From Mixophyes australis (Eukaryota; Chordata; Amphibia; Anura; Limnodynastidae): a stretch of DNA of 64,000 bases. The notes beneath the pieces were generated by a model. The model was not told the origin of the DNA and searched no databases. It was given only the letters and a program-made list of their open reading frames with translations. Position numbers and translations under genes: made by a program. The stretch is from assembly GCA_036250195.1 (NCBI GenBank), contig JAVHZZ010000016.1:2480001-2544000 (forward strand). The letters run 5' to 3'. This document shows positions 31,001 to 47,330 of the stretch, piece after piece (the stretch's first letter is position 1; each line of letters opens with the position of its first letter).

Positions 31001-34000
31001 AATCATGAATCATAAATCAAATCATGAATCATGAATTGAATCATGTATCATGAATATAATCATGAATCATGAATTGCATCATGAATCATGAATTGAATTA
31101 TGAATCATGAATATAATCATGAATCATGAATTGCATCATGAATCATGAATTGAATCATGAATCATGAATCGAATCATGAATCATGAATCATGAACCATGA
31201 ATTGAATCATAAATTGATTCATAAATCATAAATTATGAATTGAATCATGAATTATGAATCGAATCATGAATCATGAATTGAATCATGAATCATGAATCTT
31301 GAATCGAATCATGAATCATGAATTGAATCATGAATCATGAACTGAATCATGAATCATGAATCATGAATCATGAATCATGAATTGAATCATGAATTATGAA
31401 TCATGAATCATGAATCGAATCATGAATCATGAATCGAAACAAGAATCATGAATTGAATCATGAATCATGAATCATGAAATGAATCATGAATAATGAATCA
31501 AATCATGAATCATGAATTGAATCATGAATTATGAATCGAAACACGAATCATGAAATGAATCATGAATCATGAAACGAATCATAAATCATTATTCATGAAT
31601 CGAATCATGAATCATGAATTAAATCATGAATCATGAATTGAATCATAAATCATGAATTGAATCATGAATCATGATTTGAATCATGATTTGAATCATGAAT
31701 CATGATTTGAATCATGATTTGAATCATGAATCATGAATCATGAATCATGAATCGAATCATTAATCATGATTCATGAATTGAATCATGAATCATGAATCAA
31801 ATCATGAATCATAAATTGAATCATGAATCATGAATCGAATCATGAATCATGAATCATGAATCATGAATTGAATCATGAATTAAATCATGAATCGAATCAT
31901 GTATCATGAATTGAATCATGAATCATGAATCGAATCATGAATCTCGAATCATGAATTGAATCATGAATCATGAATTGAATCATGAATTGAATCATAAATC
32001 ATGAATCATGAATTGAATCATGAATCATAAATTGAATCATGAATCATGAATTGAATCATGAATCAAGAATCATAAATCGAATCATGAATCATGAATTTAA
32101 TCATAAATCATGAATCATGAATCGAATCATAAATCATGAATTGTATCATGAATCATGAATCGAATCATGAATCATGAATCCTGAATCATGAATCATGAAT
32201 CGAATCATGAATCATGAATTGAATCATGAATCATGAATTGAATCATGAAACATGAATCATGAATTGAATCATGAATCATGAATCGAATCATGAATCATGA
32301 ATCGAATCATGAATCATGAATCGAATCATGAATCATGAATCGAATCATGAATCATGAAATGAATCATGAATTGAATCATGAATTGAATCATGAATCATGA
32401 ATTGAATCATGAATCATGAATTGAATCATGAATCATGAATCGAATCATGAATCTCGAATCATGAATTGAAAAATGAATCATGAATTGAATCATGAATTGA
32501 ATCATGAATCATGAATCGAATCATGAATCATGAATTAAATCAAGAATCGTGAATCATGAATCGAATCATGAATTATGAATCATGAATCGAATCATGAATC
32601 ATGAATTGAATCATGAATCATGAATTAAATCATGAATCATGAATCAAAAATCGAATAATGAATTATGAATCATGAATCATGAATCAAATCATGAATCATG
32701 AATCATGAATTGAATCATGAATCATGAATCATGAATTATAAATTGTATCATGAATCGAATCATGAATCATGAATTGAATCATGAATCATAATTTGAATCA
32801 TGAATCTCAAATCATGAATTGAATCATGAATCATAAATTGAATCATGAATTGAATCATAAATCATGAATCATGAAATGAATCATGAATCATAAATCGAAT
32901 CATGAATCATGAATTGAATCATGAATCATTAATTGAATCATGAATTATGAATCATGAATCATGAATCGAATCATGAATCATGAAATGAATCATGAATCAT
33001 AAATCATGAATTGAATAATAAATCATGAATCAAATCATGAATTAAAAAATGAATCTTGAATCATGAATTGAATCATGAATCATGAATCGAATCATGAATC
33101 ATGAATCATGAACCATGAATTGAATCATAAATTGATTCATAAATCATAAATCATGAATTGAATCATGAATCATGAATCGAATCATGAATCATGAATTGAA
33201 TCATAAATCATGAATCATGAATCGAATCATGAATCATGAATCATGAATCATGAATCATGAATCATGAATCATGAATCATTAATTGAATCATGAATCATGA
33301 ACTGAATCATGAATCATGAATCATGAATCATGAATTGAATCATGAATTATGAATCATGAATCATGAATCGAATCATGAATCATGAATCGAAACATGAATC
33401 ATGAATTGAATCATGAATCATGAATCATGAAATGAATCATGAATAATGAATCGAATCATGAATCATGAATTGAATCATGAATCATGAATTGAATCATGAA
33501 TTATGAATCGAAACACGAATCATGAAATGAATCATGAATCATGAAACGAATCATAAATCATTAATCATGAATCGAATCATGAATCATGAATTGAATCATG
33601 AATCATGAATGTAATCATAAATCATGAATTGAATCATGAATCATGATTTGAATCATGATTTGAATCATGAATCATGAATCATGAATCATGAATCATGAAT
33701 CATGAATCGAATCATGAATCATGATTCATGAATTGAATCATGAATCATGAATCAAATCATGAATCATAGATTGAATCATGAATCTCGAATCATGAATTGA
33801 ATCATGAATCATGAATTGAATCATGAATTGAATCATAAATCATGAATCATGAATTGAATCATGAATCATAAATCGAATCATGATTCAAGAATCATGAATC
33901 GAATTATCAATCATGAATTTAATCATGTATCATGAATCATGAATCGAATCATGAATCATGAATTGTATCATGAATCATGAATCATGGATCGAATCATGAA

Positions 34001-35462
34001 TCATGAATCCTGAATCATGAATCATGAATCGAATCATGAATCATGAATTGAATCATGAATCATGAATTGAATCATGAAACATGAATCATGAATTGAATCA
34101 TGAATTATGAATCATGAATCATGAATCGAATCATGAATCATGAATCGAATCATGAATCATGATTTGAATCATGAATCATGATTTGAATCATGAATCATGA
34201 ATCGAATCATGAATCATGAAATGAATCATGAATTGAATCATGAATCATGAATTGAATCATGAATCATGAATTGAATCATGAATCATGAATCGAATCATGA
34301 ATCTCGAATCATGAATTGAAAAATGAATCATGAATTGAATCATGAATTCAATCATGAATTGAATCATGAATCATGAATCGAATCATGAATCATGAATTAA
34401 ATCAAGAATCATGAATCATGAATCGAATCATGAATTATGAATCATAAATCATGAATCATGAATCGAATCATGAATCATGAATTGAATCATGAATCATGAA
34501 TTAAATCATGAATCATGAATCATAAATCGAATAATGAATTATGAATCATGATTCATGAATCAAATCATGAATCATGATTTATGAATTGAATCATGAATCA
34601 TGAATCATGAATTGAATCATGAATCGAATCATGAATCATGAATTGAATCATGAATCATAATTTGAATCATGAATCTCGAATCATGAATTGAATCATGAAT
34701 CATAAATTGTATCATGAATTGAATTATAAATTGTGAATCATGAAATGAATCATGAATCATAAATCGAATCATGAATCATGAATTGAATCATGAATCATGA
34801 ATATAATCATGAATCATGAATTGCATCATGAATCATGAATTGAATTATGAATCATGAATATAATCATGAATCATGAATTGCATCATGAATCATAAATTGA
34901 ATCATGAATCATTAATCATGAATTAAATCATGAATCATGAATCATGAAATGAATCATGAATTGAATCATGAATCATGAAATGAATCATGAATTGAATCAT
35001 GAATTGAATCATGAATCATGAATAATGAATTGAATCATGAATCATGAAATGAATCATGAATTGAATCATGAATCATGAATCATGAAATGAATCATGAATT
35101 TAATCATGAATCATGAATCATGAATTGAATCATAAATCATGAATCATGATTCATGAATTGAATCATGAATCATGAATCAAATCAAGAATCATAAATTGAA
35201 TCATGAATCATGAATAGAATCATGAATCATGAATCATGAATCATGAATCATGAATAGAATCATGAATCATGAATCATGAATCATGAATTGAATCATGAAT
35301 TGAATCACGAAACATGAATCATGAATCATGAATTGAATCATGAATCGAATCATGAATCATGAATCATGAATCATGAATCGAATCATGAATCTCGAATAAT
35401 GAATTGAATCATGAATCATGAATTGAATCATGAATTGAATCATAAATCATGAATCATGAATT
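25040..35462 (+). repeat. 10.4-kb tandem duplication, copy 2
   Basis: This is the direct repeat of 14,661-25,039. It joins copy 1 where copy 1's last ATCATGAATCATGAATTG runs into the TATC that opens the block, and it ends where ATGAATTG is followed by AATC rather than TATC near 35,462. Copy-specific changes are an extra segment of about 45 bp with a second CATGAACTGAATC near 29,450, loss of about 45 bp near 31,280, and one additional heptad near 33,690. Its two subunits start at 25,040 and 30,195. Confidence 0.92.
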
Positions 35463-38400
35463 GAATCATGAATCATAAATCGAATCATGAATCATTAATC
35501 GAATCATGAATCATGAATCATGTATTGAATCATGAATTGAATCATAAATCATGAATCCTGAATTGAATCATGAATCATAAATCGAATCATGAATCATGAA
35601 TTGAATTGAATCATGAATCATGAATCATGAATCATGAATCATGAATTGAATCATAAATCATGAATCGAATCATGAATTAAATAATGAATCATGAATCATG
35701 AATCATGAATTGAATCATGAATTATGAATCATGAATCATGAATCGAATCATGAATCATGAATCGAAACATGAATCATGAATTGAATCATGAATCATGAAT
35801 CATGAAATGAATCATGAATAATGAATCGAATCATGAATCATGAATTGAATCATGAATCATGAATTGAATCATGAATTATGAATCGAAACACGAATCATGA
35901 AATGAATCATGAATCATGAAACGAATCATAAATCATTAATCATGAATCGAATCATGAATCATGATTTCAATCATGAATCATGAATGTAATCATAAATCAT
36001 GAATTGAATCATGAATCATGATTTGAATCATGATTTGAATCATGAATCATGAATCATGAATCATGAATCATGAATCATGAATCGAATCATGAATCATGAT
36101 TCATGAATTGAATCATGAATCATGAATCAAATCATGAATCATAAATTGAATCATGAATCATGAATCATGAATCATGAATTGAATCATGAATTAAATCATG
36201 AATTGAATCATGTATCATGAATTGAATCATGAATCATGAATCGAATCATGAATCTCGAATCATGAATTGAATCATGAATCATGAATTGAATCATGAATTG
36301 AATCATAAATCATGAATCATGAATTGAATCATGAATCATAAATCGAATCATGAATCAAGAATCATGAATCGAATTATGAATCATGAATTTAATCATGAAT
36401 CATGAATCATGAATCGAATCATGAATCATGAATTGTATCATGAATCATGAATCATGGATCGAATCATGAATCATGAATCCTGAATCATGAATCATGAATC
36501 GAATCATGAATCATGAATTGAATCATGAATCATGAATTGAATCATGAAACATGAATCATGAATTGAATCATGAATTATGAATCATGAATCATGAATCGAA
36601 TCATGAATCATGAATCGAATCATGAATCATGAATCGAATCATGAATCATGAATCAAATCATGAATCATGAAATGAATCATGAATTGAATCATGAATTGAA
36701 TCATGAATCATGAATTGAATCTCGAATCATGAATTGAAAAATGAATCATGAATTGAATCATGAATTCAATCATGAATTGAATCATGAATCATGAATCGAA
36801 TCATGAATCATGAATTAAATCAAGAATCATGAATCATGAATCGAATCATGAATTATGAATCATAAATCATGAATCATGAATAAAATCATGAATCATGAAT
36901 TAAATCATGAATCATGAATTAAATCATGAATCATGAATCATAAATCGAATAATGAATTATGAATCATGAATTGAATCATGAATCATGAATCATGAATTGA
37001 ATCATGAATCGAATCATGAATCATGAATTGAATCATGAATCATGAATCATGAATTGAATCATGAATCGAATCATGAATCATGAATTGAATCATGAATCAT
37101 AATTTGAATCATGAATCTCGAATCATGAATTGAATCATGAATCATAAATTGAATCATGAATTGAATCATAAATTATGAATCATGAAATGAATCATGAATC
37201 ATAAATCGAATCATGAATCATGAATTGAATCATGAATCATGAATATAATCATGAATCATGAATTGCATCATGAATCATGAATTGAATTATGAATCATGAA
37301 TATAATCATGAATCATGAATTGCATCATGAATCATGAATTGAATCATAAATCATTAATCATGAATTAAATCATGAATCATGAATCATGAAATGAATCATG
37401 AATTGAATCATGAATCATGAAATGAATCATGAATTGAATCATGAATTGAATCATGAATCATGAATAATGAATTGAATCATGAATCATGAAATGAATCATG
37501 AATTGAATCATGAATCATGAAATGAATCATGAATTTAATCATGAATCATGAATCATGAATTGAATCATGAATCATGAATCAAATCAAGAATCATAAATTG
37601 AATCATGAATCATGAATAGAATCATGAATCATGAATCATGAATCATGAATTGAATCATGAATTGAATCATGAATCATGAATCATGAATCATGAATTGAAT
37701 CATGAATCGAATCATGAATCATGAATCATGAATCATGAATCGAATCATGAATCTCGAATAATGAATTGAATCATGAATTATGAATTGAATCATGAATTGA
37801 ATCATAAATTATGAATCATGAATTGAATCATGAATCATAAATCGAATCATGAATCATTAATCGAATCATGAATCATGAATCATGTATTGAATCATGAATT
37901 GAATCATAAATCATGAATCCTGAATTGAATCATGAATCATAAATTGAAACATGAATCATGAATTGAATCATGAATCATGAATCATGAATCATGAATTGAA
38001 TCATGAATTATGAATCATGAATCATGAATCGAATCATGAATCATGAAATGAATCATGAATCATGAATCATGAATCATGAATCATGAATTGAATCATAAAT
38101 CATGAATCGAATCATGAATTAAATAATGAATCATGAATTGAATCATGAATCATGAATCGAATCATGAATCATGAATCATGAATCATGAATTGAATTATAA
38201 ATTTAATCATAAATCATGAATCATGAATCGAATCATGATTCATGAATCATGAATCGAATCATGATTCATGAATCATGAATCATGAATCATGAATTGAATC
38301 ATGAATTATGAATCATGAATCATGAATCGAAACATGAATCATGAATTGAATCATGAATCATGAAATGAATCAAGAATCATGAATCAAATCATGAATCATG

Positions 38401-38775
38401 AATCATGAATAATGAATCGAATCATGAATCATGGATTGAATCAGGAATCATGTATTGAATCATGAATTATGAATCGAAACAAGAATCATGAAATGAATCA
38501 TGAATCATGAAACGAATTATAAATCAATAATCATTAATCGAATCATAAATCATGAATCATGAATCATGAATCATGAATTGAATTATGAATTGAATCATGA
38601 ATCATGAATCATGAATTGAATCATGAATCATGAATTGAATCATGAATCTCGAATCATGAATTGAATCATGAATCATGAATTGAATCATAAATCATGAATC
38701 AAATCATGAATTAAATAATGAATGATGAATCATGAATTGAATCATGAATCATGAATCGAATCATGAATCATGAAT
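33065..38775 (+). repeat. 6.5-kb-offset duplication, copy 1 (overlaps end of the 10.4-kb block)
   Basis: The sequence recurs at about 39,598-45,345. Offsets are 6,529 at the landmark (33,112 and 39,641) and 6,550 at GAATCATAAATCGAATC (35,461 and 42,011). The rare triple GAATTGAATTGAATC occurs at 35,598 and 42,148 and, as far as I can see, nowhere else. The marker CATAGATTG near 33,768 recurs near 40,281, but copy 1 lacks about 80 bp just after it that copy 2 keeps. Confidence 0.88.
36838..37670 (+). repeat. 0.82-kb segment C, copy 1
   Basis: This stretch carries the marker ATGAATAAAATC near 36,875, a duplicated GAATTGAATC/GAATCGAATC run, the paired GAATTGCATC at 37,261 and 37,319, and ATGAATAGAATC near 37,613. 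It is repeated at 38,776-39,597 and again within the larger duplication at about 43,425-44,245. One clear difference is GAATTAAATC at about 36,897 where the other two copies have GAATTGAATC. Confidence 0.82.
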
Positions 38776-39597
38776 CGAATCATGAATTATGAATCATAAA
38801 TCATGAATCATGAATAAAATCATGAATCATGAATTGAATCATGAATCATGAATTAAATCATGAATCATGAATCATAAATCGAATAATGAATTATGAATCA
38901 TGAATTGAATCATGAATCATGAATCATGAATTGAATCATGAATCGAATCATGAATCATGAATTGAATCATGAATCATGAATCATGAATTGAATCATGAAT
39001 CGAATCATGAATCATGAATTGAATCATGAATCATAATTTGAATCATGAATCTCGAATCATGAATTGAATCATGAATCATAAATTGAATCATGAATTGAAT
39101 CATAAATTATGAATCATGAAATGAATCATGAATCATAAATCGAATCATGAATCATGAATTGAATCATGAATCATGAATATAATCATGAATCATGAATTGC
39201 ATCATGAATCATGAATTGAATTATGAATCATGAATATAATCATGAATCATGAATTGCATCATGAATCATGAATTGAATCATAAATCATTAATCATGAATT
39301 AAATCATGAATCATGAATCATGAAATGAATCATGAATTGAATCATGAATCATGAAATGAATCATGAATTGAATCATGAATTGAATCATGAATCATGAATA
39401 ATGAATTGAATCATGAATCATGAAATGAATCATGAATTGAATCATGAATCATGAAATGAATCATGAATTTAATCATGAATCATGAATCATGAATTGAATC
39501 ATGAATCATGAATCAAATCAAGAATCATAAATTGAATCATGAATCATGAATAGAATCATGAATCATGAATCATGAATCATGAATTGAATCATGAATT
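38776..39597 (+). repeat. 0.82-kb segment C, extra copy between the two 6.5-kb copies
   Basis: At about 38,775 the sequence leaves the path followed by the second large copy at 45,345 (which goes on to ATGAACCATG) and jumps back to the ATGAATTATGAATCATAAATC path seen at 36,850. At about 39,597 it jumps again, into the start of the second large copy. This segment is therefore a junction product, left by two unequal exchanges with different registers. Confidence 0.8.
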
Positions 39598-42500
39598 GAA
39601 TCATGAATCATGAATCGAATCATGAATCATGAATCATGAACCATGAATTGAATCATAAATTGATTCATAAATCATAAATCATGAATTGAATCATGAATCA
39701 TGAATCGAATCATGAATCATGAATTGAATCATAAATCATGAATCATGAATCGAATCATGAATCATGAATCATGAATCATGAATCATGAATCATGAATCAT
39801 GAATTGAATCATGAATCATGAACTGAATCATGAATCATGAATCATGAATTGAATCATGAATTATGAATCATGAATCATGAATCGAATCATGAATCATGAA
39901 TCGAAACATGAATCATGAATTGAATCATGAATCATGAATCATGAAATGAATCATGAATAATGAATCGAATCATGAATCATGAATTGAATCATGAATCATG
40001 AATTGAATCATGAATTATGAATCGAAACACGAATCATGAAATGAATCATGAATCATGAAACGAATCATAAATCATTAATCATGAATCGAATCATGAATCA
40101 TGAATTGAATCATGAATCATGAATGTAATCATAAATCATGAATTGAATCATGAATCATGATTTGAATCATGATTTGAATCATGAATCATGAATCATGAAT
40201 CATGAATCATGAATCATGAATCGAATCATGAATCATGATTCATGAATTGAATCATGAATCATGAATCAAATCATGAATCATAGATTGAATCATGAATCAT
40301 GAATCATGAATTGAATCATGAATTAAATCATGAATTGAATCATGTATCATGAATTGAATCATGAATCATGAATCGAATCATGAATCTCGAATCATGAATT
40401 GAATCATGAATCATGAATTGAATCATGAATTGAATCATAAATCATGAATCATGAATTGAATCATGAATCATAAATCGAATCATGATTCAAGAATCTTGAA
40501 TCGAATTATCAATCATGAATTTAATCATGTATCATGAATCATGAATCGAATCATGAATCATGAATTGTATCATGAATCATGAATCATGGATCGAATCATG
40601 AATCATGAATCCTGAATCATGAATCATGAATCGAATCATGAATCATGAATTGAATCATGAATCATGAATTGAATCATGAAACATGAATCATGAATTGAAT
40701 CATGAATTATGAATCATGAATCATGAATCGAATCATGAATCATGAATCGAATCATGAATCATGATTTGAATCATGAATCATGATTTGAATCATGAATCAT
40801 GAATCGAATCATGAATCATGAAATGAATCATGAATTGAATCATGAATCATGAATTGAATCATGAATCATGAATTGAATCATGAATCATGAATCGAATCAT
40901 GAATCTCGAATCATGAATTGAAAAATGAATCATGAATTGAATCATGAATTGAATCATGAATTGAATCATGAATCATGAATCGAATCATGAATCATGAATT
41001 AAATCAAGAATCATGAATCATGAATCGAATCATGAATTATGAATCATAAATCATGAATCATGAATCGAATCATGAATCATGAATTGAATCATGAATCATG
41101 AATTAAATCATGAATCATGAATCATAAATCGAATAATGAATTATGAATCATGATTCATGAATCAAATCATGAATCATGATTTATGAATTGAATCATAAAT
41201 CATGAATCATGAATTGAATCATGAATCGAATCATGAATCATGAATTGAATCATGAATCATAATTTGAATCATGAATCTCGAATCATGAATTGAATCATGA
41301 ATCATAAATTGTATCATGAATTGAATTATAAATTGTGAATCATGAAATGAATCATGAATCATAAATCGAATCATGAATCATGAATTGAATCATGAATCAT
41401 GAATATAATCATGAATCATGAATTGCATCATGAATCATGAATTGAATTATGAATCATGAATATAATCATGAATCATGAATTGCATCATGAATCATAAATT
41501 GAATCATGAATCATTAATCATGAATTAAATCATGAATCATGAATCATGAAATGAATCATGAATTGAATCATGAATCATGAAATGAATCATGAATTGAATC
41601 ATGAATCATGAATAATGAATTGAATCATGAATCATGAAATGAATCATGAATTGAATCATGAATCATGAATCATGAAATGAATCATGAATTTAATCATGAA
41701 TCATGAATCATGAATTGAATCATGAATCATGAATCATGATTCATGAATTGAATCATGAATCATGAATCAAATCAAGAATCATAAATTGAATCATGAATCA
41801 TGAATAGAATCATGAATCATGAATCATGAATCATGAATTGAATCATGAATTGAATCACGAATCATGAATCATGAATCATGAATTGAATCATGAATCGAAT
41901 CATGAATCATGAATCATGAATCATGAATCGAATCATGAATCTCGAATAATGAATTGAATCATGAATCATGAATTGAATCATGAATTGAATCATAAATCAT
42001 GAATCATGAATTGAATCATGAATCATAAATCGAATCATGAATCATTAATCGAATCATGAATCATGAATCATGTATTGAATCATGAATTGAATCATAAATC
42101 ATGAATCCTGAATTGAATCATGAATCATAAATCGAATCATGAATCATGAATTGAATTGAATCATGAATCATGAATCATGAATTGAATCATGAATTATGAA
42201 TCATGAATCATGAATCGAATCATGAATCATGAATCATGAATCATGAATTATGAATCATGAATTGAATCATAAATCATGAATCGAATCATGAATTAAATAA
42301 TGAATCATGAATCATGAATCATGAATTGAATCATGAATTATGAATCATGAATCATGAATCGAATCATGAATCATGAATCGAAACATGAATCATGAATTGA
42401 ATCATGAATCATGAATCATGAAATGAATCATGAATAATGAATCGAATCATGAATCATGAATTGAATCATGAATCATGAATTATGAATCGAAACACGAATC

Positions 42501-45345
42501 ATGAAATGAATCATGAATCATGAAACGAATCATAAATCATTAATCATGAATCGAATCATGAATCATGATTTGAATCATGAATCATGAATGTAATCATAAA
42601 TCATGAATTGAATCATGAATCATGATTTGAATCATGATTTGAATCATGAATCATGAATCATGAATCATGAATCATGATTCATGAATTGAATCATGAATCA
42701 TGAATCAAATCATGAATCATAAATTGAATCATGAATCATGAATCATGAATCATGAATTGAATCATGAATTAAATCATGAATTGAATCATGTATCATGAAT
42801 TGAATCATGAATCATGAATCGAATCATGAATCTCGAATCATGAATTGAATCATGAATCATGAATTGAATCATGAATTGAATCATAAATCATGAATCATGA
42901 ATTGAATCATGAATCATAAATCGAATCATGAATCAAGAATCATGAATCGAATTATGAATCATGAATTTAATCATGAATCATGAATCATGAATCGAATCAT
43001 GAATCATGAATTGTATCATGAATCATGAATCATGGATCGAATCATGAATCATGAATCCTGAATCATGAATCATGAATCGAATCATGAATCATGAATTGAA
43101 TCATGAATCATGAATTGAATCATGAAACATGAATCATGAATTGAATCATGAATTATGAATCATGAATCATGAATCGAATCATGAATCATGAATCGAATCA
43201 TGAATCATGAATCGAATCATGAATCATGAATCGAATCATGAATCATGAAATGAATCATAAATTGAATCATGAATTGAATCATGAATCATGAATTGAATCT
43301 CGAATCATGAATTGAAAAATGAATCATGAATTGAATCATGAATTCAATCATGAATTGAATCATGAATCATGAATCGAATCATGAATCATGAATTAAATCA
43401 AGAATCATGAATCATGAATCGAATCATGAATTATGAATCATAAATCATGAATCATGAATAAAATCATGAATCATGAATTGAATCATGAATCATGAATTAA
43501 ATCATGAATCATGAATCATAAATCGAATAATGAATTATGAATCATGAATTGAATCATGAATCATGAATCATGAATTGAATCATGAATCGAATCATGAATC
43601 ATGAATTGAATCATGAATCATGAATCATGAATTGAATCATGAATCGAATCATGAATCATGAATTGAATCATGAATCATAATTTGAATCATGAATCTCGAA
43701 TCATGAATTGAATCATGAATCATAAATTGAATCATGAATTGAATCATAAATTATGAATCATGAAATGAATCATGAATCATAAATCGAATCATGAATCATG
43801 AATTGAATCATGAATCATGAATATAATCATGAATCATGAATTGCATCATGAATCATTAATTGAATTATGAATCATGAATATAATCATGAATCATGAATTG
43901 CATCATGAATCATGAATTGAATCATAAATCATTAATCATGAATTAAATCATGAATCATGAATCATGAAATGAATCATGAATTGAATCATGAATCATGAAA
44001 TGAATCATGAATTGAATCATGAATTGAATCATGAATCATGAATAATGAATTGAATCATGAATCATGAAATGAATCATGAATTGAATCATGAATCATGAAA
44101 TGAATCATGAATTTAATCATGAATCATGAATCATGAATTGAATCATGAATCATGAATCAAATCAAGAATCATAAATTGAATCATGAATCATGAATAGAAT
44201 CATGAATCATGAATCATGAATCATGAATTGAATCATGAATTGAATCATGAATCATGAATCATGAATCATGAATTGAATCATGAATCGAATCATGAATCAT
44301 GAATCATGAATCGAATCATGAATCTCGAATAATGAATTGAATCATGAATTATGAATTGAATCATGAATTGAATCATAAATCATGAATCATGAATTGAATC
44401 ATGAATCATAAATCGAATCATGAATCATTAATCGAATCATGAATCATGAATCATGTATTGAATCATGAATTGAATCATAAATCATGAATCCTGAATTGAA
44501 TCATGAATCATAAATTGAATCATGAATCATGAATTGAATCATGAATCATGAATCATGAATCATGAATTGAATCATGAATTATGAATCATGAATCATGAAT
44601 CGAATCATGAATCATGAAATGAATCATGAATCATGAATCATGAATCATGAATCATGAATTGAATCATAAATCATGAATCGAATCATGAATTAAATAATGA
44701 ATCATGAATTGAATCATGAATCAAGAATCGAATCATGAATCATGAATCATGAATCATGAATCATGATTTGAATTATAAATTTAATCATAAATCATAAATC
44801 ATGAATTGAATCATAAATCATGAATCATGAATCGAATCATGATTCATGAATCATGAATCATGAATCATGAATTGAATCATGAATTATGAATCATGAATCA
44901 TGAATCGAAACATGAATCATGAATTGAATCATGAATCATGAAATGAATCAAGAATCATGAATCAAATCATGAATCATGAATCATGAATAATGAATCGAAT
45001 CATGAATCATGGATTGAATCAGGAATCATGTATTGAATCATGAATTATGAATCGAAACAAGAATCATGAAATGAATCATGAATCATGAAACGAAATATAA
45101 ATCAATAATCATTAATCGAATCATAAATCATGAATCATGAATCATGAATCATGAATTGAATTATGAATCGAATCATGAATCATGAATCATGAATTCAATC
45201 ATGAATCATGAATTGAATCATGAATCTCGAATCATGAATTGAATCATGAATCATGAATTGAATCATAAATCATGAATCAAATCATGAATTAAATAATGAA
45301 TGATGAATCATGAATTGAATCATGAATCATGAATCGAATCATGAA
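39598..45345 (+). repeat. 6.5-kb-offset duplication, copy 2
   Basis: This is the partner of 33,065-38,775, starting just before the landmark at 39,641 and carrying the same rare markers: GAATTATCAATC near 40,503, GAATTGAATTGAATC at 42,148, ATGAATAAAATC near 43,455, CATGGATTGAATCAGG near 45,008. Private changes include GAATCTTGAATCG near 40,492, CATTAATTGAATTATG near 43,855 and GAAATATAAATC near 45,093. Confidence 0.88.
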
Positions 45346-45365
45346 TCATGAATCATGAATCATGA

Positions 45366-47330
45366 ACCATGAATTGAATCATAAATTGATTCATAAATCA
45401 TAAATCATGAATTGAATCATGAATCATGAATCGAATCATGAATCATGAATTAAATCATAAATCATGAATCATGAATTGAATCATGAATCATGAATCGAAT
45501 CATGAATCATGAATTAAATCATAAATCATGAATCATGAATCGAATCATGAATCATGAATTGAATCATGAATCATGAACTGAATCATGAATCATGAATCAT
45601 GAATCGAATCATGAATCATGAATTGAATCATGAATCATGAACTGAATCATGAATCATGAATCATGAATCATGAATTGAATCATGAATTATGAATCATGAA
45701 TCATGAATCGAATCATGAATCATGAATCGAAACATGAATCATGAATTGAATCATGAATCATGAATCATGAAATGAATCAAGAATCATGAATCGAATCATG
45801 AATCATGAATCATGAATATTGAATCGAATCATGAATCATGAATTGAATCATGAATCATGAATTGAATCATGAATTATGAATCGAAACATGAATCATGAAA
45901 CGAATCATAAATCATTAATCATGAATTGAATCATGAATCATGAATTGAATCATGAATCATGAATTGAATCATAAATCATGAATTGAATCATGAATCATGA
46001 TTTGAATCATGAATCATGTATCGAATCATGAATCATGATTCATGAATTGAATCATGAATCATGAATCAAATCATGAATCATAAATTGAATCATGAATCAT
46101 GAATCGAATCATGAATCATGAATTGAATCATGAATCATGAATCATGAATCGAATCATGAATCATGAATTGAATCATGAATCATGAATCGAATCATGAATC
46201 TCGAATCATGAATTGAATCATGAATCATGAATTGAATCATGAATTAAATCATGAATCAAATCATGTATCATGAATTGAATCATGAATCATGAATCGAATC
46301 ATGAATCTCGAATCATGAATTGAATCATGAATCATGAATCGAATCATGAATCTCGAATCATGAATTGAATCATAAATCATGAATCATGAATTGAATCATG
46401 AATCATAAATCGAATCATGAATCATGAATTGAATCATGAATCATGAATCATGAATCGAATCATGAATCATGAATCGAATCATGAATCATGAATTGAATCA
46501 TGAATCATGAATCATGAATCGAATCATGAATCATGAATTGTATCATAAATCATGAATCATGAATCGAATCATGAATCATGAATCCTGAATCATGAATCAT
46601 GAATGGAATCATGAATTGAATCATGAATCATTAATTGAATCATGAAACATGAATCATGAATTGAATCATGAATTATGAATCATGAATCATCAATCGAATC
46701 ATGAATCATGAATCGAATCATGAATCATGAATCGAATCATGAATCATGAATCGAATCATGAATCATGAATCGAATCATGAATCATGAAATGAATCATGAA
46801 TTGAATCATGAATCATGAATTGAATCATGAATCATGAATTGAATCATGAATCATGAATCGAATCATGAATCTCGAATCATGAATTGAAAAATAAATCATG
46901 AATTGAATCATGAATTGAATCATGAATTGAATCATGAATCATGAATCGAATCATGAATCATGAATTAAATCAAGAATCATGAATCATGAATCGAATCATG
47001 AATTATGAATCATGAATCATGAATCGAATCATGAATCATGAATTGAATCATGAATCATGAATTAAATCATGAATCATGAATCATAAATCGAATAATGAAT
47101 TATGAATCATGAATCATGAATCGAATCATGAATCATGAATCATGAATTGAATCATGAATCATGAATCATGAATTGAATCATGAATCGAATCATGAATTAT
47201 GAATCATGAATTGAATTATGAATCATAATTCGAATCATGAATCTCGAATCATGAATTAAATCATGAATCATGAATTGAATCATGAATTGAATCATAAATC
47301 ATGAATCATGAGATGAATCATGAATCATGA
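45366..47330 (+). repeat. 1.97-kb tandem unit D, copy 1
   Basis: Starts at the landmark ACCATGAATTG at 45,366. The landmark and the following 1.9 kb recur from 47,331 (offset 1,965). Shared rare words are GAATATTGAATC (45,815), CATGTATCG (46,017), ATGAATGGAATC (46,600) and CATGAGATG (47,309). Shortly after CATGAGATG the sequence re-enters the landmark, giving the tandem junction. Confidence 0.85.
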
